64,000 bases of DNA, taken from Neurospora tetraspora (Eukaryota > Ascomycota > Sordariomycetes > Sordariales > Sordariaceae). This document shows positions 12,083 through 23,258 of the stretch, in pieces. The notes beneath the pieces are model-generated. The model was not told the DNA's origin, made no database searches, and worked only from the letters and a program-made list of their open reading frames with translations. The DNA lies in assembly GCF_033439725.1 (NCBI RefSeq), contig NW_026944383.1:2542001-2606000 (forward strand). The letters run 5' to 3'. Every line of letters starts with the position of its first letter. The stretch's first letter is position 1. The translations under genes were made by a program, and so were the position numbers.

Positions 12083-12781
12083 TCAACCCTTCTTCTCCTT
12101 CTCCTTCTCCGCCCTCCTCCTCCTCTTCTCCTCCTTCTTCGCCCTCCTCTCCTTCTTCCTCGCTTTCCTCTCCTCCTTCGTCTCTCCTTCACTCCTCCTC
12201 TTCTTCTTCTCCTCCTTCTTCGCCGCCTTTTTTGCCTTCTTCTTCTCCTCTTTCTTTTTCAGTTTCTCCATCGCCTTCCTCCTCTTCTTTTCCTCCTTCT
12301 TCTCCTCCTTCTTTTTACTACTACTATCCCTCTGCTTCTTCTTCACCCCACCTTTAAGTCCAGCCACATACTCCCTATCAGTAGTCGGCGTACTCCTCCC
12401 ACTTTCTTCTGACCGTTCAACCGTCCCAGCAAGTCCCTCCCCCCTAACAAAACTCGCATAAAGTCCTCCCGCCCCCGTATACTTCCCCCCACCAATATTC
12501 GCCGTAACGGCATCCAGCTTCGACTGCGTAGTCGTCTGCACCACTTTTCCATCTTTCGACGTGTCCAGCCCCTTCAGCTTCTCGTCAAAGGCCGCCAGCC
12601 ACCATTGGTCCGACGTGTAGTGCGTCGATTGGCCGATGCCGCGGCCGTCGGTGTTGCGCGATATACGCAAAGGGTTGGACAGCCCGATGGAGTTGTCGGT
12701 CGGGTGCAGGGAGTAGCCTTTGCCCCGCCAGCCTTGGGATTTTAGGAGGCGTTCGCCGTATTTTGTGTTTGCGGAGGACAT
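12083..12781 (-). CDS. Tma23/GPATCH4-like G-patch nucleolar protein
   Basis: This is a single exon of 232 residues. Residues about 8-50 form a G-patch-like segment (YGERLLKSQGWRGKGYSL ... GIGQ). It is followed by the DQWWLAAFDEKLKGLD block seen in yeast Tma23 and related proteins, which associate with pre-ribosomes and rRNA processing. After about residue 145 the protein becomes an almost pure Lys/Glu/Arg tail (KKKEEKKEEKKRRK type repeats), probably a long charged helix and nucleolar targeting region. On the + strand this tail is a conspicuous C/T-rich tract at 12,085-12,340. Family assignment rests on the N-terminal 75 residues; the tail is not diagnostic. No intron is needed. Confidence 0.8.
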   Translation of the reverse strand: MSSANTKYGERLLKSQGWRGKGYSLHPTDNSIGLSNPLRISRNTDGRGIGQSTHYTSDQWWLAAFDEKLKGLDTSKDGKVVQTTTQSKLDAVTANIGGGKYTGAGGLYASFVRGEGLAGTVERSEESGRSTPTTDREYVAGLKGGVKKKQRDSSSKKKEEKKEEKKRRKAMEKLKKKEEKKKAKKAAKKEEKKKRRSEGETKEERKARKKERRAKKEEKRRRRAEKEKEKKG

Positions 12782-13565
12782 GTTGGATGTGTTGGATGTG
12801 TTGGATGTGGATGTGGAGGGGGACGGAGTGAGTGTCTGATCGCGAGGGAGTAGTAGAGTGTGGGTTGGGAAGGTTGGCGACAGATGGATGGAGGGGTGTC
12901 GCGAATTGGTCGTTGCGATCGGGTTCGAGCGAGATCGTTCTTCAGAAAATTGTCGGTTGGTCGGTCGCTCGCGCGGACGAACGCAGAGTTATCGTGATGC
13001 CTAAGGCGAGAGGTACAGCTCCAATTGATTATGTACAGGGCGGAGGCTGAAGGAGTGACGTGGAGGGATGGATGTGCCGACGAGGAACTGGGTCTTTCAG
13101 TCCTTCTTGCCTGTTGTCCGTTCGCGATCGCCAAATTCTCGAGTTCCTCAAAAGAAAGAAAGTTTGGCTGTGGGGTCGGACTTTTTTGTGCAGGGATGGG
13201 GGTGGAGCTTGGATAAGTTTAATGGAGCCATGTGATTGGTAGAGATAAGAAAGATACTTGTGTACTTTGAGAAACTCTGGGCAAGCCGACCATCGAGGTT
13301 CTCCTTTTAGGTAAACATATCAAGAATCCCTGAGGGTAGTTTGACGTTCATGAATGCAGTCAATGGTCAGGGAACGGAGAATTGTAAAACAAAACCTCTA
13401 ATGCATTTGTACCATCTATATACCAATGTTTCTATAGATGACCCTGGACGAGTGAAGTGACTAGGTATCCATCTCCTGGCTTGCTATTCCTTTGTACACA
13501 ACCAACCCCCATCTCTCTTCACCAAGACGCTTCTTTCCTTATTGAAGCTCTCTTCGTATCTGGAC
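12782..13565. other. Intergenic region: promoter of the Tma23-like gene and 3' end of the acyl-CoA synthetase
   Basis: Both flanking genes are on the - strand. Just upstream of the Tma23-like ATG is a run of imperfect GTTGGATGT repeats (about 12,783-12,812). Short open frames have no support. I see no other structured element. Confidence 0.5.
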
Positions 13566-15562
13566 TTAGAGCTCATCCCCACTAAACTCATCCGCAAACA
13601 CCTCCTTAACCAGATTCTTCTTGTTAATCTTCCCCATCGCGTTCCTCGGGATCTTATCCACAATCTTCAACACCTGCGGGATCTTATACGCCGCCAACCG
13701 ATCCTTCAACGCCCTCCTCATCTCCAACGGGCTCCACTTGCCCTCCGGCACCTGCTCCTTATCCAGAATCACCACCGCGCCAACCTTCTGTCCCCACTTC
13801 CCACTGGGAACCGCCAGCACCGCACACTCGGCCACCTGAGGCAGGCTGAGCATCTCCCTCTCCACCTCCAGCGCCGACACCTTCTCACCACCGCTCTTGA
13901 TGATATCCGCGCTCTTCCGCCCAAGGATGAAGTACATATCCCCCCTCGCCCAGTCCTTCTGGCTCTCACGGTCGCTCTTGCCCGCGCCCTCGGGAGCTGG
14001 CCTCCTGACGGCTACGTCGCCCGTCTTGAACCAGCGCCCCTTGCTGCCCGCAACGTCCTTCTCGTCTGTGACGAACTCCTTGGCTGTCGCTTCGGGGTTG
14101 CGCCAGTACTCCCTGAAGATACTGGGTCCGCGCAACTGAATCTCACCAGCCCGCTCACGGCCCGTCTCGGGGTCCCGCTCCTGACCTGGCTCGATGATGG
14201 TGTTGTTCTCGATATCGACCAGGCGGGCTTCCACGCCGGGAAGAGGCCAGCCGACGGAGCCGTCGACGCGGTCGGCGGTTTCGAGGCCGCACGAGAGGGC
14301 CATGCCTACTTCGGTCATGCCGTAGCGCTCGAGGAGGACGTTGCCGGAGGAAAGGTCGTGCCAGGCCTTCTTGATTGGGGTAGGGAGGGCGGCGGAGCCG
14401 GAGATGGCGAGGCGAAGGTTGCTGGGAGCAATGGCCTCGCGAGTGGCGGCTTGGAGGTCATCGGGGAGATGCTTGTGGGTGGTTAGGAGGCGAGAGTAGA
14501 CAGTCGGGACAACGGTGAAGAAGGTGATCTTCTTCTTGTCGGATGTGTCGGGGAGGAAGGGAGCAGCGAAACGCTTCCAGACGGCGTCGGGGTTGAAAGG
14601 GAACATGAACTCGATGGAGCTGCCGGAGAAGAGAGGGGTGAAGATGGCGTTGATGGTGCCGTGGATGTGGTGCAGCGGTAGCACGTGGAGGAGGTGGTCG
14701 GCGGGGGTGTATTCCCAGGCGTGGATGAGGGAGCGGGCTTGGGCGGTCATGACTGACTGGGGGATGAGTACGCCTTTCTGTATCAGGGGTCAGTCAGCAA
14801 CTCTTTAGTGGTAAACAGTAGATTGAAAGGTCTCTTACAGGCCGGTTGGTGGTTCCGGAGGTGTAGAGCATCATGCCCGCTTCTCCCGGTCCGGACTTGG
14901 AGTCCAGAGTGACCTGCTCATGCTGGCTCCCTCCTTGGAACTTGACAAGTTCAAGAAGTGTTGGCTTAGAATCCAATTCCGTCTTCAGCACCTCCTGTGC
15001 CTTGTTTGTGAACTTGGCGGAGGAGAGAAGCAACAGAGCTTCGCTGTGGTTCAGGATGTACTGGAGCTCTGGAGCTGGGAAAGCAGGGGACAAGGGCACG
15101 GCAATAGACTTGGCAGCCAAACATGCCAACAGAGTTACTTGTTACGGAATTACATGTTAGTATCTTATGCCGTTCCAAGTCAATGGCTGGATGTAGATAG
15201 ATGACTGGCTTACCTACATAGTCGTAGCTGTTTTCTACCAAGAAAGCAATGCGTTCGCCGTTGAGATCTTCCTTGCCAGCGGTCTCATATAGCCTATTTC
15301 GGGTCTTGCAAACATCCCCTAGGAGCTCGCCATACTTGAAGGTCCTCCCACTGTTTGAGTGAACGACGACGGTAGACTCAGGATCATGACGAGAGATAGC
15401 CTCGAAGACGGGCAGCTTGGGGAGTGTGGACGCCATTCTTACGGCACCGGTGACCGATCTGCAGTTGAAGTATCGAGGGGAAGCAAAGGCGGCAGCAGGA
15501 GTCTTGTTAAGCAACCGGGAACCAAGTCGCCTGGTGCCGAGGGTTATAAAGGGTAGGTTCAT
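13566..15562 (-). CDS. ACSF3-like acyl/malonyl-CoA synthetase (AMP-forming)
   Basis: Exons are 15562-15214, 15137-14839 and 14777-13566, giving 619 residues. Introns are 76 bp (15138-15213) and 61 bp (14778-14838), both with GTAAGN donors. The enzyme activates a carboxylic acid via an acyl-adenylate and transfers it to CoA. The AMP/phosphate-binding loop LYTSGTTNRPKG spans intron 2 (about residues 207-218). Further motifs are SGSAALP, LERYGMTEVGMAL, FREYWRNP, GRWFKTGD, GRKSADIIKSGGEK and the C-terminal catalytic-lysine motif PRNAMGKINKK (Lys at about 599). The SGSAALP...ERYGMTE pattern is closest to ACSF3 (mitochondrial malonyl-CoA synthetase), but substrate is inference. The N-terminus is Arg/Ser/Ala-rich and looks like a mitochondrial presequence. 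Met43 lies in a better start context (AAGAATGG) than Met1 (CCAATGA), so a shorter cytosolic form is possible. Confidence 0.92.
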
Positions 15563-16414
15563 TGGGAAAGAAGAAGAAGGAGAGGCCCCGGAGGTTGGGC
15601 GCGGGTACTACCTTGGCCACTTTATATTGCGATGATCTGGGTCCTGGGGACCGAAGACGGTACGCGCGTGTCTAACGGAGCACGGTAAGTAGGTGAATGG
15701 TCGGTCGGCTTACACCAACCCGATGTCGAGTTCGCAAGGTGCTTCTGAAGTGCTGTGATAGTGCCGATCTAGAGGTACCTAGCCCCGGCCCGGTGGAACT
15801 ACAAATGGTGGACGGAGATACATGTAGATGCCGAGTCGGGTCACCTCTTTTACTCTTTGACCTCCCCATCGTTGCACTGGCAACGCCAACATTCGAGCCA
15901 TATCACCTTGTATGTCAACAAACATCACCATGAGGAAAAGCAAACACCATGCTAGAGGTATGCTACGTAGGGAACATGTTTGCTCCTGCTGCTCCAATTC
16001 GGCAATACGGTAAAAAAGATGGCGCTCCTTCAGCGTCTTTCTGTCCCACCCCAGTTGATGTGCACCCCTGCAGCCGAAAGATCGTGGGGCATTTTTACAG
16101 GGGGTGTAAACAATGGGGGTCCCCGCGAATTCCCATTGGATGGTTCCTGTCATCATCCAACCTTTGGTCAAGCTCTCCTCTGCCCCTCCTCCACCACGAA
16201 CAAGTTTCAAGACTTTGTTGTTGATCACGACCATCATCATTCGGCATCATTGTCCTACTTAAGGCGATCGTTTTCGACCAAACATCCTCATCCCAAGCGA
16301 CACACACCCCGCGCCGACTTGCACCAAAGCGCAAGCGCATAGCTAACCCGACCCAAAACCTCCCGAGTTCCCTAGTCTCCCGGCCGGCCGATACCACCCC
16401 CGGGATCTACTTCT
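15563..16414. promoter_or_regulatory. Divergent promoter region between the acyl-CoA synthetase and bolA genes
   Basis: Two head-to-head starts share 852 bases. The stretch is of mixed composition with several short open frames on both strands and no family features. I could not assign individual promoter elements. Confidence 0.5.
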
Positions 16415-17074
16415 ATGTTGCGCCGCACCGTCTTCGGCCTCGCCAGAAGCGCCACGACCGCCATGACTCCCTTGACCGCCTTCCGACCACTCTCCACCAC
16501 CAGTATCATCATGTCTTCGTCGACCGTGACGTCCGAATCCCCTTCCACTACCCCACTGGAGGATGCGATTCGTGAAAAGGTTCGTCCATTACTCGCTCCC
16601 ACAAGCTCCCACAAGCTCCCACAACCCTCCATCTATCCGCCCCTGCCTCGATCCTCAATCCCAGTATTCCCTCCCATCTTCCTCCTCCCCCTTTCTTACT
16701 CCTCTTCCTACACCTTCCAGTCCGATCCACCACCGCTAACTAACCCACCCCTTCCTCCCCCCTCACAGATCACAACCCACCTAACCCCCCGCACCCTCCA
16801 AATCCACAACGACTCGCACCTACACGCCCACCACTCCGCCATGCGCGGCGTCACGTCGCGCGAGACGCACTTCCGGGTGGTGATCTCGTCGGACGCCTTC
16901 AAGGGAAAAATGCAGCCGGCCCGTCATCGATTGGTTTACGGATTGCTCAAGGACGAGATGGCGAAGGAGGGCGGGATCCATGCGTTGCAGTTGAGGACGA
17001 TGACGTTGGAGGAGGAGGATAAGAGGAGGGAAAAGGAGGAGGGGGAGGAGAGGGCGAGGACTTGTAAGGACTGA
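16415..17074 (+). CDS. BolA-like protein, probably mitochondrial
   Basis: Exon 1 is 16415-16579 and exon 2 is 16769-17074, giving 156 residues. The 189-bp intron has donor GTTCGT, a CTAAC branch region near 16,738 and acceptor CTCACAG. The BolA domain occupies about residues 56-135. It shows HFRVVISSDAFKGKM, the hallmark RHRLVYGLLKDEM and a final GIHALQLRTMT strand, with conserved histidines. BolA proteins pair with monothiol glutaredoxins in iron-sulfur cluster delivery. The N-terminus (MLRRTVFGLARSATTAMTP) is an amphipathic, Arg-containing presequence. Two in-frame Met codons (17 and 33) could start shorter, cytosolic forms. The intron is an exact multiple of three and has no stop in frame, so unspliced mRNA would encode a 63-residue Pro/Ser-rich insertion. 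The C-terminus is a charged Glu/Lys/Arg tail. Confidence 0.9.
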   Translation: MLRRTVFGLARSATTAMTPLTAFRPLSTTSIIMSSSTVTSESPSTTPLEDAIREKVRPLLAPTSSHKLPQPSIYPPLPRSSIPVFPPIFLLPLSYSSSYTFQSDPPPLTNPPLPPPSQITTHLTPRTLQIHNDSHLHAHHSAMRGVTSRETHFRVVISSDAFKGKMQPARHRLVYGLLKDEMAKEGGIHALQLRTMTLEEEDKRREKEEGEERARTCKD

Positions 17075-17959
17075 GAACTGAGGGGGAGGAGGGGATGGGG
17101 TGGGGATGGTTGGAAAGGAGAGGGTGGGGGGAGTAGGATGGTTGGAGGATATGGGGGTTGAAGGAACGGGGGGGATAGCAAGAGAGTGATGTGGTTGTTG
17201 GTTATTCTGCCAGCTGGATATCGGATTTGTGGAGGACGGAATTTAAAATAGACAAGGGAAAGGGGCAAGGAGGAAGCAAGAGGAGGAAAAGAACGAATGA
17301 TACCCATGAACCTAATAAGCGCAACAATGTTGGACTGAAGCATTGCTAAACCCGTACTGAAGTGCCAATTTGTCACGATAATAGTCATGAAGAACATGTT
17401 GAAGGTAAGTCGTAGTTCAAGCCACGAAGTTCGCTCGCTGTCTCTTTCTTTTCGCTGTCCTATGTAAAAACCCAAAAGATACGCCAAGTAGAAAGCACAT
17501 CGTGGTTTTGTAAACCCTGCCTAATCGCTCCGTCCCCCCATCATCACAAAGTTAGATAATGACCAACGGCTATCAGTACGGCACGCTCATGACAGAGAAG
17601 CTGTGCTTCCACAGATCTCAAGGCCAAGAAGCTGAGTGATTGTCTTCAACTGATGCTTCATCTTCACAACACCCGCTGGGATCTTTTTGCTGATCAGCCA
17701 TGCCTGAAAAAGGTCCCAGCTTTGGTGTCATTGGCGGAGACGGGCAGTCGACGGGACAAGGAATCTTTTCATCCTGGCGGACAAAGGTAGACGGAACGAA
17801 TGATTTGGGCCAAATGATACCGGGAAAATGTTTGTATTGGTGGACGACGGCATGGGGAGAAGGGACCGGTCTAAGTAGGTATTCGTAATGGTAGGGAGGG
17901 TCTCCTAGAGCGGGAGGCGGGAGTGCGAATGAACAGGAAGCGCGGAGCTACGGGACACC
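17075..17959. other. Convergent intergenic region (bolA and UAP 3' ends)
   Basis: G-rich, AGGAGG-like sequence continues for about 100 bases after the bolA stop, then composition returns to normal. A 62-codon frame (17700-17888 +) has no recognisable features. No repeats or RNA genes seen. Confidence 0.5.
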
Positions 17960-19522
17960 CTATTCAATGCGGTCAACCGCTTCCACCGTTGTGTCGGCGT
18001 AGCTCTGGAGGCCTTCGCCGCACTAAGTTGAAGAGAACAGAGGTTAGTATAAAGTAATCCAAAGATGTGTTGGAAAGGGGTAAGAGAGAAAAAAAGACGA
18101 GACAGCAGAGGCAAGACTTACGTAGCTGACTAGAGGGCTGACCTCCACGCCGTCCTCCACGCCTTCCGCGAACTTGGCACCAGCCGCCTCCAACCACCTC
18201 CGTCCCTGAGCCATGATATCGTGCCTGCTGGTATCCGGATCATCCTCGCCCGTTCCCCTGGCGTTCTTCAGCGGGCTGAACTCATCCTCGCGCTTAACCT
18301 CCATGCAAGAGAACTTGGAAAGCTCGATCAAGGGGAAGACGTCGAAAACAAACTGCTCCAACTTGATGCCATTGGGCTTCTCAGGCTTCACAGTGTTTCC
18401 GGACTCCAGGTCCGCATAAGGAATCTTCTTCCGGGCAATGTGGTGCGGCAGGTTGCCCGCCCACTCGGGGATCGACTCAAGGAAGCGGAACGAGTAGTAG
18501 TGGTTGACAATGTTGGCGGCACGGAACTTGAGAACTCCAGGTTGTGCGGGGTCCTCCTCGGCAGCAACGTCTGGGTCGATCTCGCTGTACTCGACGACGT
18601 CGGGCTTGCCGTTCTTGGTGAGAATAAGTCCCACGGGTTCAGTCGCGTTGCGCTTGCGCACCACCTTGGTACCGATATCGACGTCCTGGGAAGCGCAGTA
18701 GCCGATGAAGACGGGATCCGCGACCTTGACGAGACAGTTGTCTACGCAGTAGGCGTGGACGTGCTCGATTCCGCGGCGGGCCATGTCGTCGAGCACCTTG
18801 GCGTCAACCAAAGCGTTGTAGATGCCGCCGTTGCCATCAGGAGCGACGGCAACCCTGGACTTGCTCTCAAGGAGGATCTTGCCGTCGTTGGAGATGCAAG
18901 GAAGCACACCCTGCTCGAAGATGATGACCTGTTCAGGGCTGAGGCCGAAGTAGTTGTTGGTCTTGAAGAAGTCCTCGGTGGCCTTGCGAGTAGGGCCAGA
19001 CGTCATGACGTACCATGGCACCACCGGGGAGCCGGTCTGCTCGCGTTGCTCCGAAGCCAGCACCTGGAGCCTCGCGATTCTTTCGGCCTGGATCTGGAAG
19101 AGAGACTTATGAGAGGGCAGACCGATGTCGAAGCAGCCCTTGGGGGCGGAACTGCCAAGACGGGTGCCCTGACCGCCCGCCATGAGGACAACAGCAACCT
19201 TATTGTCAGCAATTAGCTGCAGGCCACGCTTCCACCACTCATCCTGAGTCTGCTTGTCGGAGTCCAGGATACTGGCTCTGGCCGAGTCGGGCAATGGCTC
19301 GAGGGTGGGCTTGTCACTCTCGGTGGTCTGAGGAGTGAGCGCCTTGGCGGCGATCTTGTTGATATAGAGGGGATCGAAGGCGGCAAGCTGCTTGTAAAGC
19401 TGCGCCTGTTCTTCGCTCGAAAGGGAGTCGTAGAAGGTGAAGACCTGGCCCTGGCCGGCGTTGGTGTACTTGTCCTTGAGCTCGGAGACCTGCTCCGGGG
19501 TCGGTACTGGATCAGCGGCCAT
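17960..19522 (-). CDS. UDP-N-acetylglucosamine pyrophosphorylase
   Basis: Exon 1 is 19522-18122 and exon 2 is 18022-17960, giving 487 residues. The 99-bp intron has donor GTAAGT, branch ACTAAC and acceptor ACTTAG. The enzyme (UAP1/Qri1 family) makes UDP-GlcNAc from UTP and GlcNAc-1-phosphate in the cytosol, the last step before chitin synthesis, GPI anchors and N-glycans. The nucleotide-binding loop [17 protein letters not shown] is at about residues 113-129, followed by [13 protein letters not shown]. Other family blocks are [35 protein letters not shown] and [20 protein letters not shown]. The small last exon supplies the usual C-terminal segment [15 protein letters not shown]. Length fits yeast Qri1 (about 480). 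Confidence 0.96.
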
Positions 19523-20344
19523 TGTGATTATGCGGAATTAGTATGGTTGGGTATATAGTATGAAACGAGGAATGCGATCGATGGGACGGAAGGTCTCGGT
19601 GTCGCGATGGAGGGGCAGTCGTGGTAGTCGGGGCAACCGAATCGGGGGAACTGGTGCTATAACTTGTAGATGGTTGAGTAGGCTGGGAATTATTGGGAAG
19701 GGAGAAATATTATATTCAACGATGAATTGGAAGAGAGGCGCAGCTTCAGCTATAAACAGATTCCAAGAGGAAGTGACGTGGGACGAAAGAGGAGACAATA
19801 CGAGCTGACGGGAAGCTGAAAGAAACAACTGGAGAACAAGGCCCAAGACTCCAAACACGAGACGGGATGCGCTGCTGCCACTGGGACCACTGCAGCGACG
19901 ACTCGACCCGCTGCCCCTGCACTCGGGATGAACCCCACCAGCTTCTGTCACCGCCAGTCGAGTCCAGAGCTCACCCCACCAACCAAGGAACTCGTTAGTG
20001 ATTGTCAGGGAACAACGCAATAACACTAACAGCGTCGTTGAAGCCACGACGGGTGGAAGCCACGCATGATGTTTTGAACACAAACATCGCGGCGGTTATC
20101 CAGTTAAAGGTTCGCCAGTTCTAAAATTCTGAGTTGGTGTACTGGTCCAATACCCGTATGCCTTGATCTGTAGCACACTTCTTTGGCTAGCTAACTTCAC
20201 TGATGAACGGAACGAGGATGATACTGATGATGATGCCATGCCAAGAGGTATCCCAACACTTAACGTCATGTCAAACTCGTAGGTATCGATCCAAAAAGTA
20301 GATACATGTACATGTGTATGTGTGTATATAGAAAAAAAAATAAC
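19523..20344. other. Intergenic region: UAP promoter and nox-1 3' end
   Basis: Both flanking genes are on the - strand. The left portion should hold the UAP leader and promoter and the right end the nox-1 3' UTR. A short alternating purine/pyrimidine stretch (ACATGTACATGTGTATGTG, about 20,305-20,323) next to a run of A lies just past the nox-1 stop. No gene supported. Confidence 0.5.
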
Positions 20345-22223
20345 TCAGAAGTGTTCCTTCCAGAACCTAAAATCGACCTCACGAGACGTCGCCGCCTTAG
20401 CCGCCTTCTTGATATCACGGGCTGTTCAGGGAAAAAAGATGTCAGCAAGTTGTCCTCGTAAGTTCATAAAGGGAGGGAGGGCGCAGAAAAACTCACCAGC
20501 AGCACTAGGCCCACAGAAATACACTCCCACCGTCGTCCGCATATTCCCCTCCAACCCATTCAGATACGTCCGATCCAAAATCCCGTTCCGCATGCTCTCA
20601 AAGAACCTTTGAAAGTTGGGCCGACCAAAGTTCGTCCTCGCCTTCAGCTCCGTCAGCGGATCCACGTCGGCACCGACACTATTCAGCACAATGTTCTGCG
20701 TGGTATCCATGTCCAGCTTCTGGGTGAGGTACGTATGAATCTTGAGGAACTCTATGCCGCTCGATCCGGGAATCCGGGCTGCCTCGCTCGACTGCTGCTC
20801 CAGTGAACTCAGCAAAATCTGGAACCACTCGAACGAGGAGGTATCCTTGCACACCCAGATGAACTCGACACGGCGCAGGCGGGTGGGCGGGTTCGGCCCG
20901 TTGCGCAGGTGCCAGATGTTCTTGAGGATGGAGGCCCAGGGGGTGACGCCGATACCGGTGCCGATGAGCACGGCGATCTCGTTCTCGAAGACGTCTTCGG
21001 CTGGAGCACCGTAGGGCCCGTCGATGCGGAGCGGGGGCAGGTGGTCGCCGTTCATAAGGGCGACTTCGTACATGCCGTTGGGGTCGACGCCGTCGTAGAG
21101 CTTAGCTTGGGCGGGGCCGGCGCCGACCGAGTTGGCGAGTTCCTTGGTGAAGTCACCGACTTGGCGGATGTGCACGGAAACGTAAGGGTCGTAGGGGCAC
21201 GAGGTGATGGTGAAGGGGTGCCATTGGTACTTGGAGACTTGGGGCATCTGCAGGAAGAGCCACTGGCCGGCCTTGTACTTGAATGAGGGCTTGTGAAACT
21301 GGATCTCGACGACGTCGTAGGGGTGGCGGACCACGCGGGTGATCTTGGTTTCGCGGATGGCGCGGATCTCGCGGTAGAGGCGCTCGAGGAGGTAGAAGCC
21401 GCCCGTCCAGAGCTCCCAGCGCCAGCCGAGGTAGCCGATGCAGTGCTCCCAGTACTGCTCACCGGCAAAGGGCGAGAAGCCGTCGGCAGTGTCGCGGACG
21501 AAGCAGCCAGTCGTGTGGGTGTACAGGGCGAGGAAGAAGGGGATGAAAAGGTGGTGAGTGTACCAGAAGGTCTCGAAGGATTGCTGTCTAATGCGGTGGT
21601 GGGCTGTCGTGTACATCAGGAGCATGCAAAGGAGCATGACATGGCCGGTGATACCACCAGGTTGGGCGTAGTGAATCTGGACTGCCGATACGGAGCGAAT
21701 CTGTGTCTTCTCAACGTTGAAGAAGCTGTTGCCAGGTTAGCAGTGTCTCGCTGTTTCCCAGTGGTTTGCGGGTGATACTCACTTAACGTAATGAGATGCA
21801 GTATGGATAATGGTAAAGAGAAGCATAGCGTAAGCGAGCTGTCTGTGCATCCAAATGTTCTCATCGAGTGGGATGAATCTGATCTTAGGTCGGATAAACC
21901 TCATAATCGTTCTGCAAACTGGCAACAGGATGAGCATGCCATCTACACTCAATACTAGACCGGCACCTCGAGAGAACCAGACTGAGTACTTTAAACTGTT
22001 TAGACCCGCTAGACGGGCATCAGTTGCTTGCTTCCACCTGTAGATCGTTGTGTCAGTAATTGTTCCTTTGCTCAACAAGTCCCAAGCCTATTCGACCACC
22101 GACTGAGAATATCAAAACGTACCATCCATAAGCAAACAGTCCCCAGTGAAACGCCCAGAAGAGCACATGGAAGAGCAGCTTCGTTGGCGTGAGCTGCTTC
22201 TTCAGCAGCACGAGGAGACTCAT
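20345..22223 (-). CDS. nox-1: NADPH oxidase catalytic subunit NOX-1 (NoxA type)
   Basis: Exons are 22223-22123, 22037-21783, 21725-20497 and 20421-20345, giving 553 residues. Introns of 85, 57 and 75 bp all have consensus donors. This flavocytochrome moves electrons from NADPH via FAD and two hemes across a membrane to make superoxide. In Neurospora and relatives NoxA/NOX-1 is needed for fruiting-body development and normal hyphal growth and fusion. The N-terminal half has the six-helix ferric-reductase core with heme-ligand histidines in IWMHRQLAYAMLLFTIIHTAS and FETFWYTHHLFIPFF. The C-terminal half has FAD-binding HPFTITSCP, NADPH-binding GTGIGVTPWASILK and the terminal CGPSAAARDIKKAA ... 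FWKEHF, which ends in the family-typical Phe. There are no N-terminal EF-hands, so it is not the NoxC type. An upstream ORF ends in a TGA that overlaps the start codon as ATGA. Confidence 0.97.
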
Positions 22224-22498
22224 GTTGGCGACTGCTTGGATTTTCCTCCGCTTAGCCCGTACTCAATAACACAATCGATTCCGGCAGTTGATGAAACGTC
22301 GACCTGCGACTCGTGAACACTCGGTGTAAGGTTCGTGGGTATCGAAGCCGTGGTGACTGGTTGTTGTAACGACCGTAAGATTCCCTTTGCCGACACTCTG
22401 ATATCCAAAAGTGATCCGTCCTCCCAATTAAGTTGATATCGGTATGCGTCTCGGTGAACCAGGTCGGTGAAGATGAAGCACGGTAAACCCAACAACAA
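22220..22498 (-). promoter_or_regulatory. 92-codon upstream ORF overlapping the nox-1 start codon by ATGA
   Basis: On the - strand an ORF starts at 22498 and stops with TGA at 22222-22220. The nox-1 ATG is 22223-22221, so stop and start share the four bases ATGA. A second ORF in another frame (22509-22252) precedes it. If this stretch is in the nox-1 leader, ribosomes would have to bypass or reinitiate. Transcription of the leader is not shown by sequence alone, and the encoded peptide has no recognisable domain. Confidence 0.4.
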
Positions 22499-23220
22499 GA
22501 CACAAACACCAGTGTAAGAATAGAAAGTAAAGAGTGATCTGAGCCAGCAGCTAAAGAGAATGGAAGGGTGGAGTAACCGTAAGGCTCAAAGAAAAATGTT
22601 ACCTCACAAGGTGAGGAAAAGAAAGAGAGATGGTAGGAACCACGACAGGAAGTATACGCGGGGGAAGCCCAACCTCAAGAGGGGAGATGGTTGATGGGAG
22701 CCAAGACTGGAGTGAGTGGGATGCTTGTCGGCTGCCCACAGAATTCCGTCGATCGATAAAATTGGTGATGGTAGTAGTGGTGATGTTATTGTCCGGGGTC
22801 AATGGTCAGACCCGGGGAACACGGCAGTAGGACAATCCGAGCTTCCTTGCTGGACGGTTGAAGTAGCTTTTGACTGTGCTGGACGGTACCGAATAACTAG
22901 GTGTAACCGTATAGTCGGGTTTCGCGATCCAGGATAGGTGTGTCAGATTCCCGCTGGGCGTTGACTGATATCAGACGGACAAGGTCTTTGCGACAGACGG
23001 TGGAGAGAAGTTGAGACGAAAGCTGTTAGAGACGCTTTGACGAGGGGGTTGCGGGAGGCGACCTGAATGTTTCGACTGCGACAGGGGTTGAGTATAGCGT
23101 GGTAGCGAACCCTTAAACAGCGTGGTATTGTCGGCTTGGTGACAATGAAGCTTGAAGAGGCAAGAAGTAGCGGGAGAGGAAAGAGTGAAAAGGGAAGGAG
23201 AGATCTGAAAAAGATAAACA

Positions 23221-23258
23221 GAAACCGCCTCAGGGCCCAGAAACCGCCTCAGGGCCCA
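23221..23258. repeat. Perfect 2-copy tandem repeat, 19-bp unit
   Basis: The unit GAAACCGCCTCAGGGCCCA occurs at 23221-23239 and again at 23240-23258 without change. It lies about 1 kb upstream of the nox-1 start. It may be a recent duplication; function unknown. Confidence 0.85.

Noticed and set aside
12901-12950. Possible tRNA T-loop (GGGTTCGAG)
   Set aside because: No acceptor, D or anticodon stems could be built around it.
18221-19216. 331-codon + strand frame opposite UAP
   Set aside because: Antisense shadow of the conserved enzyme.
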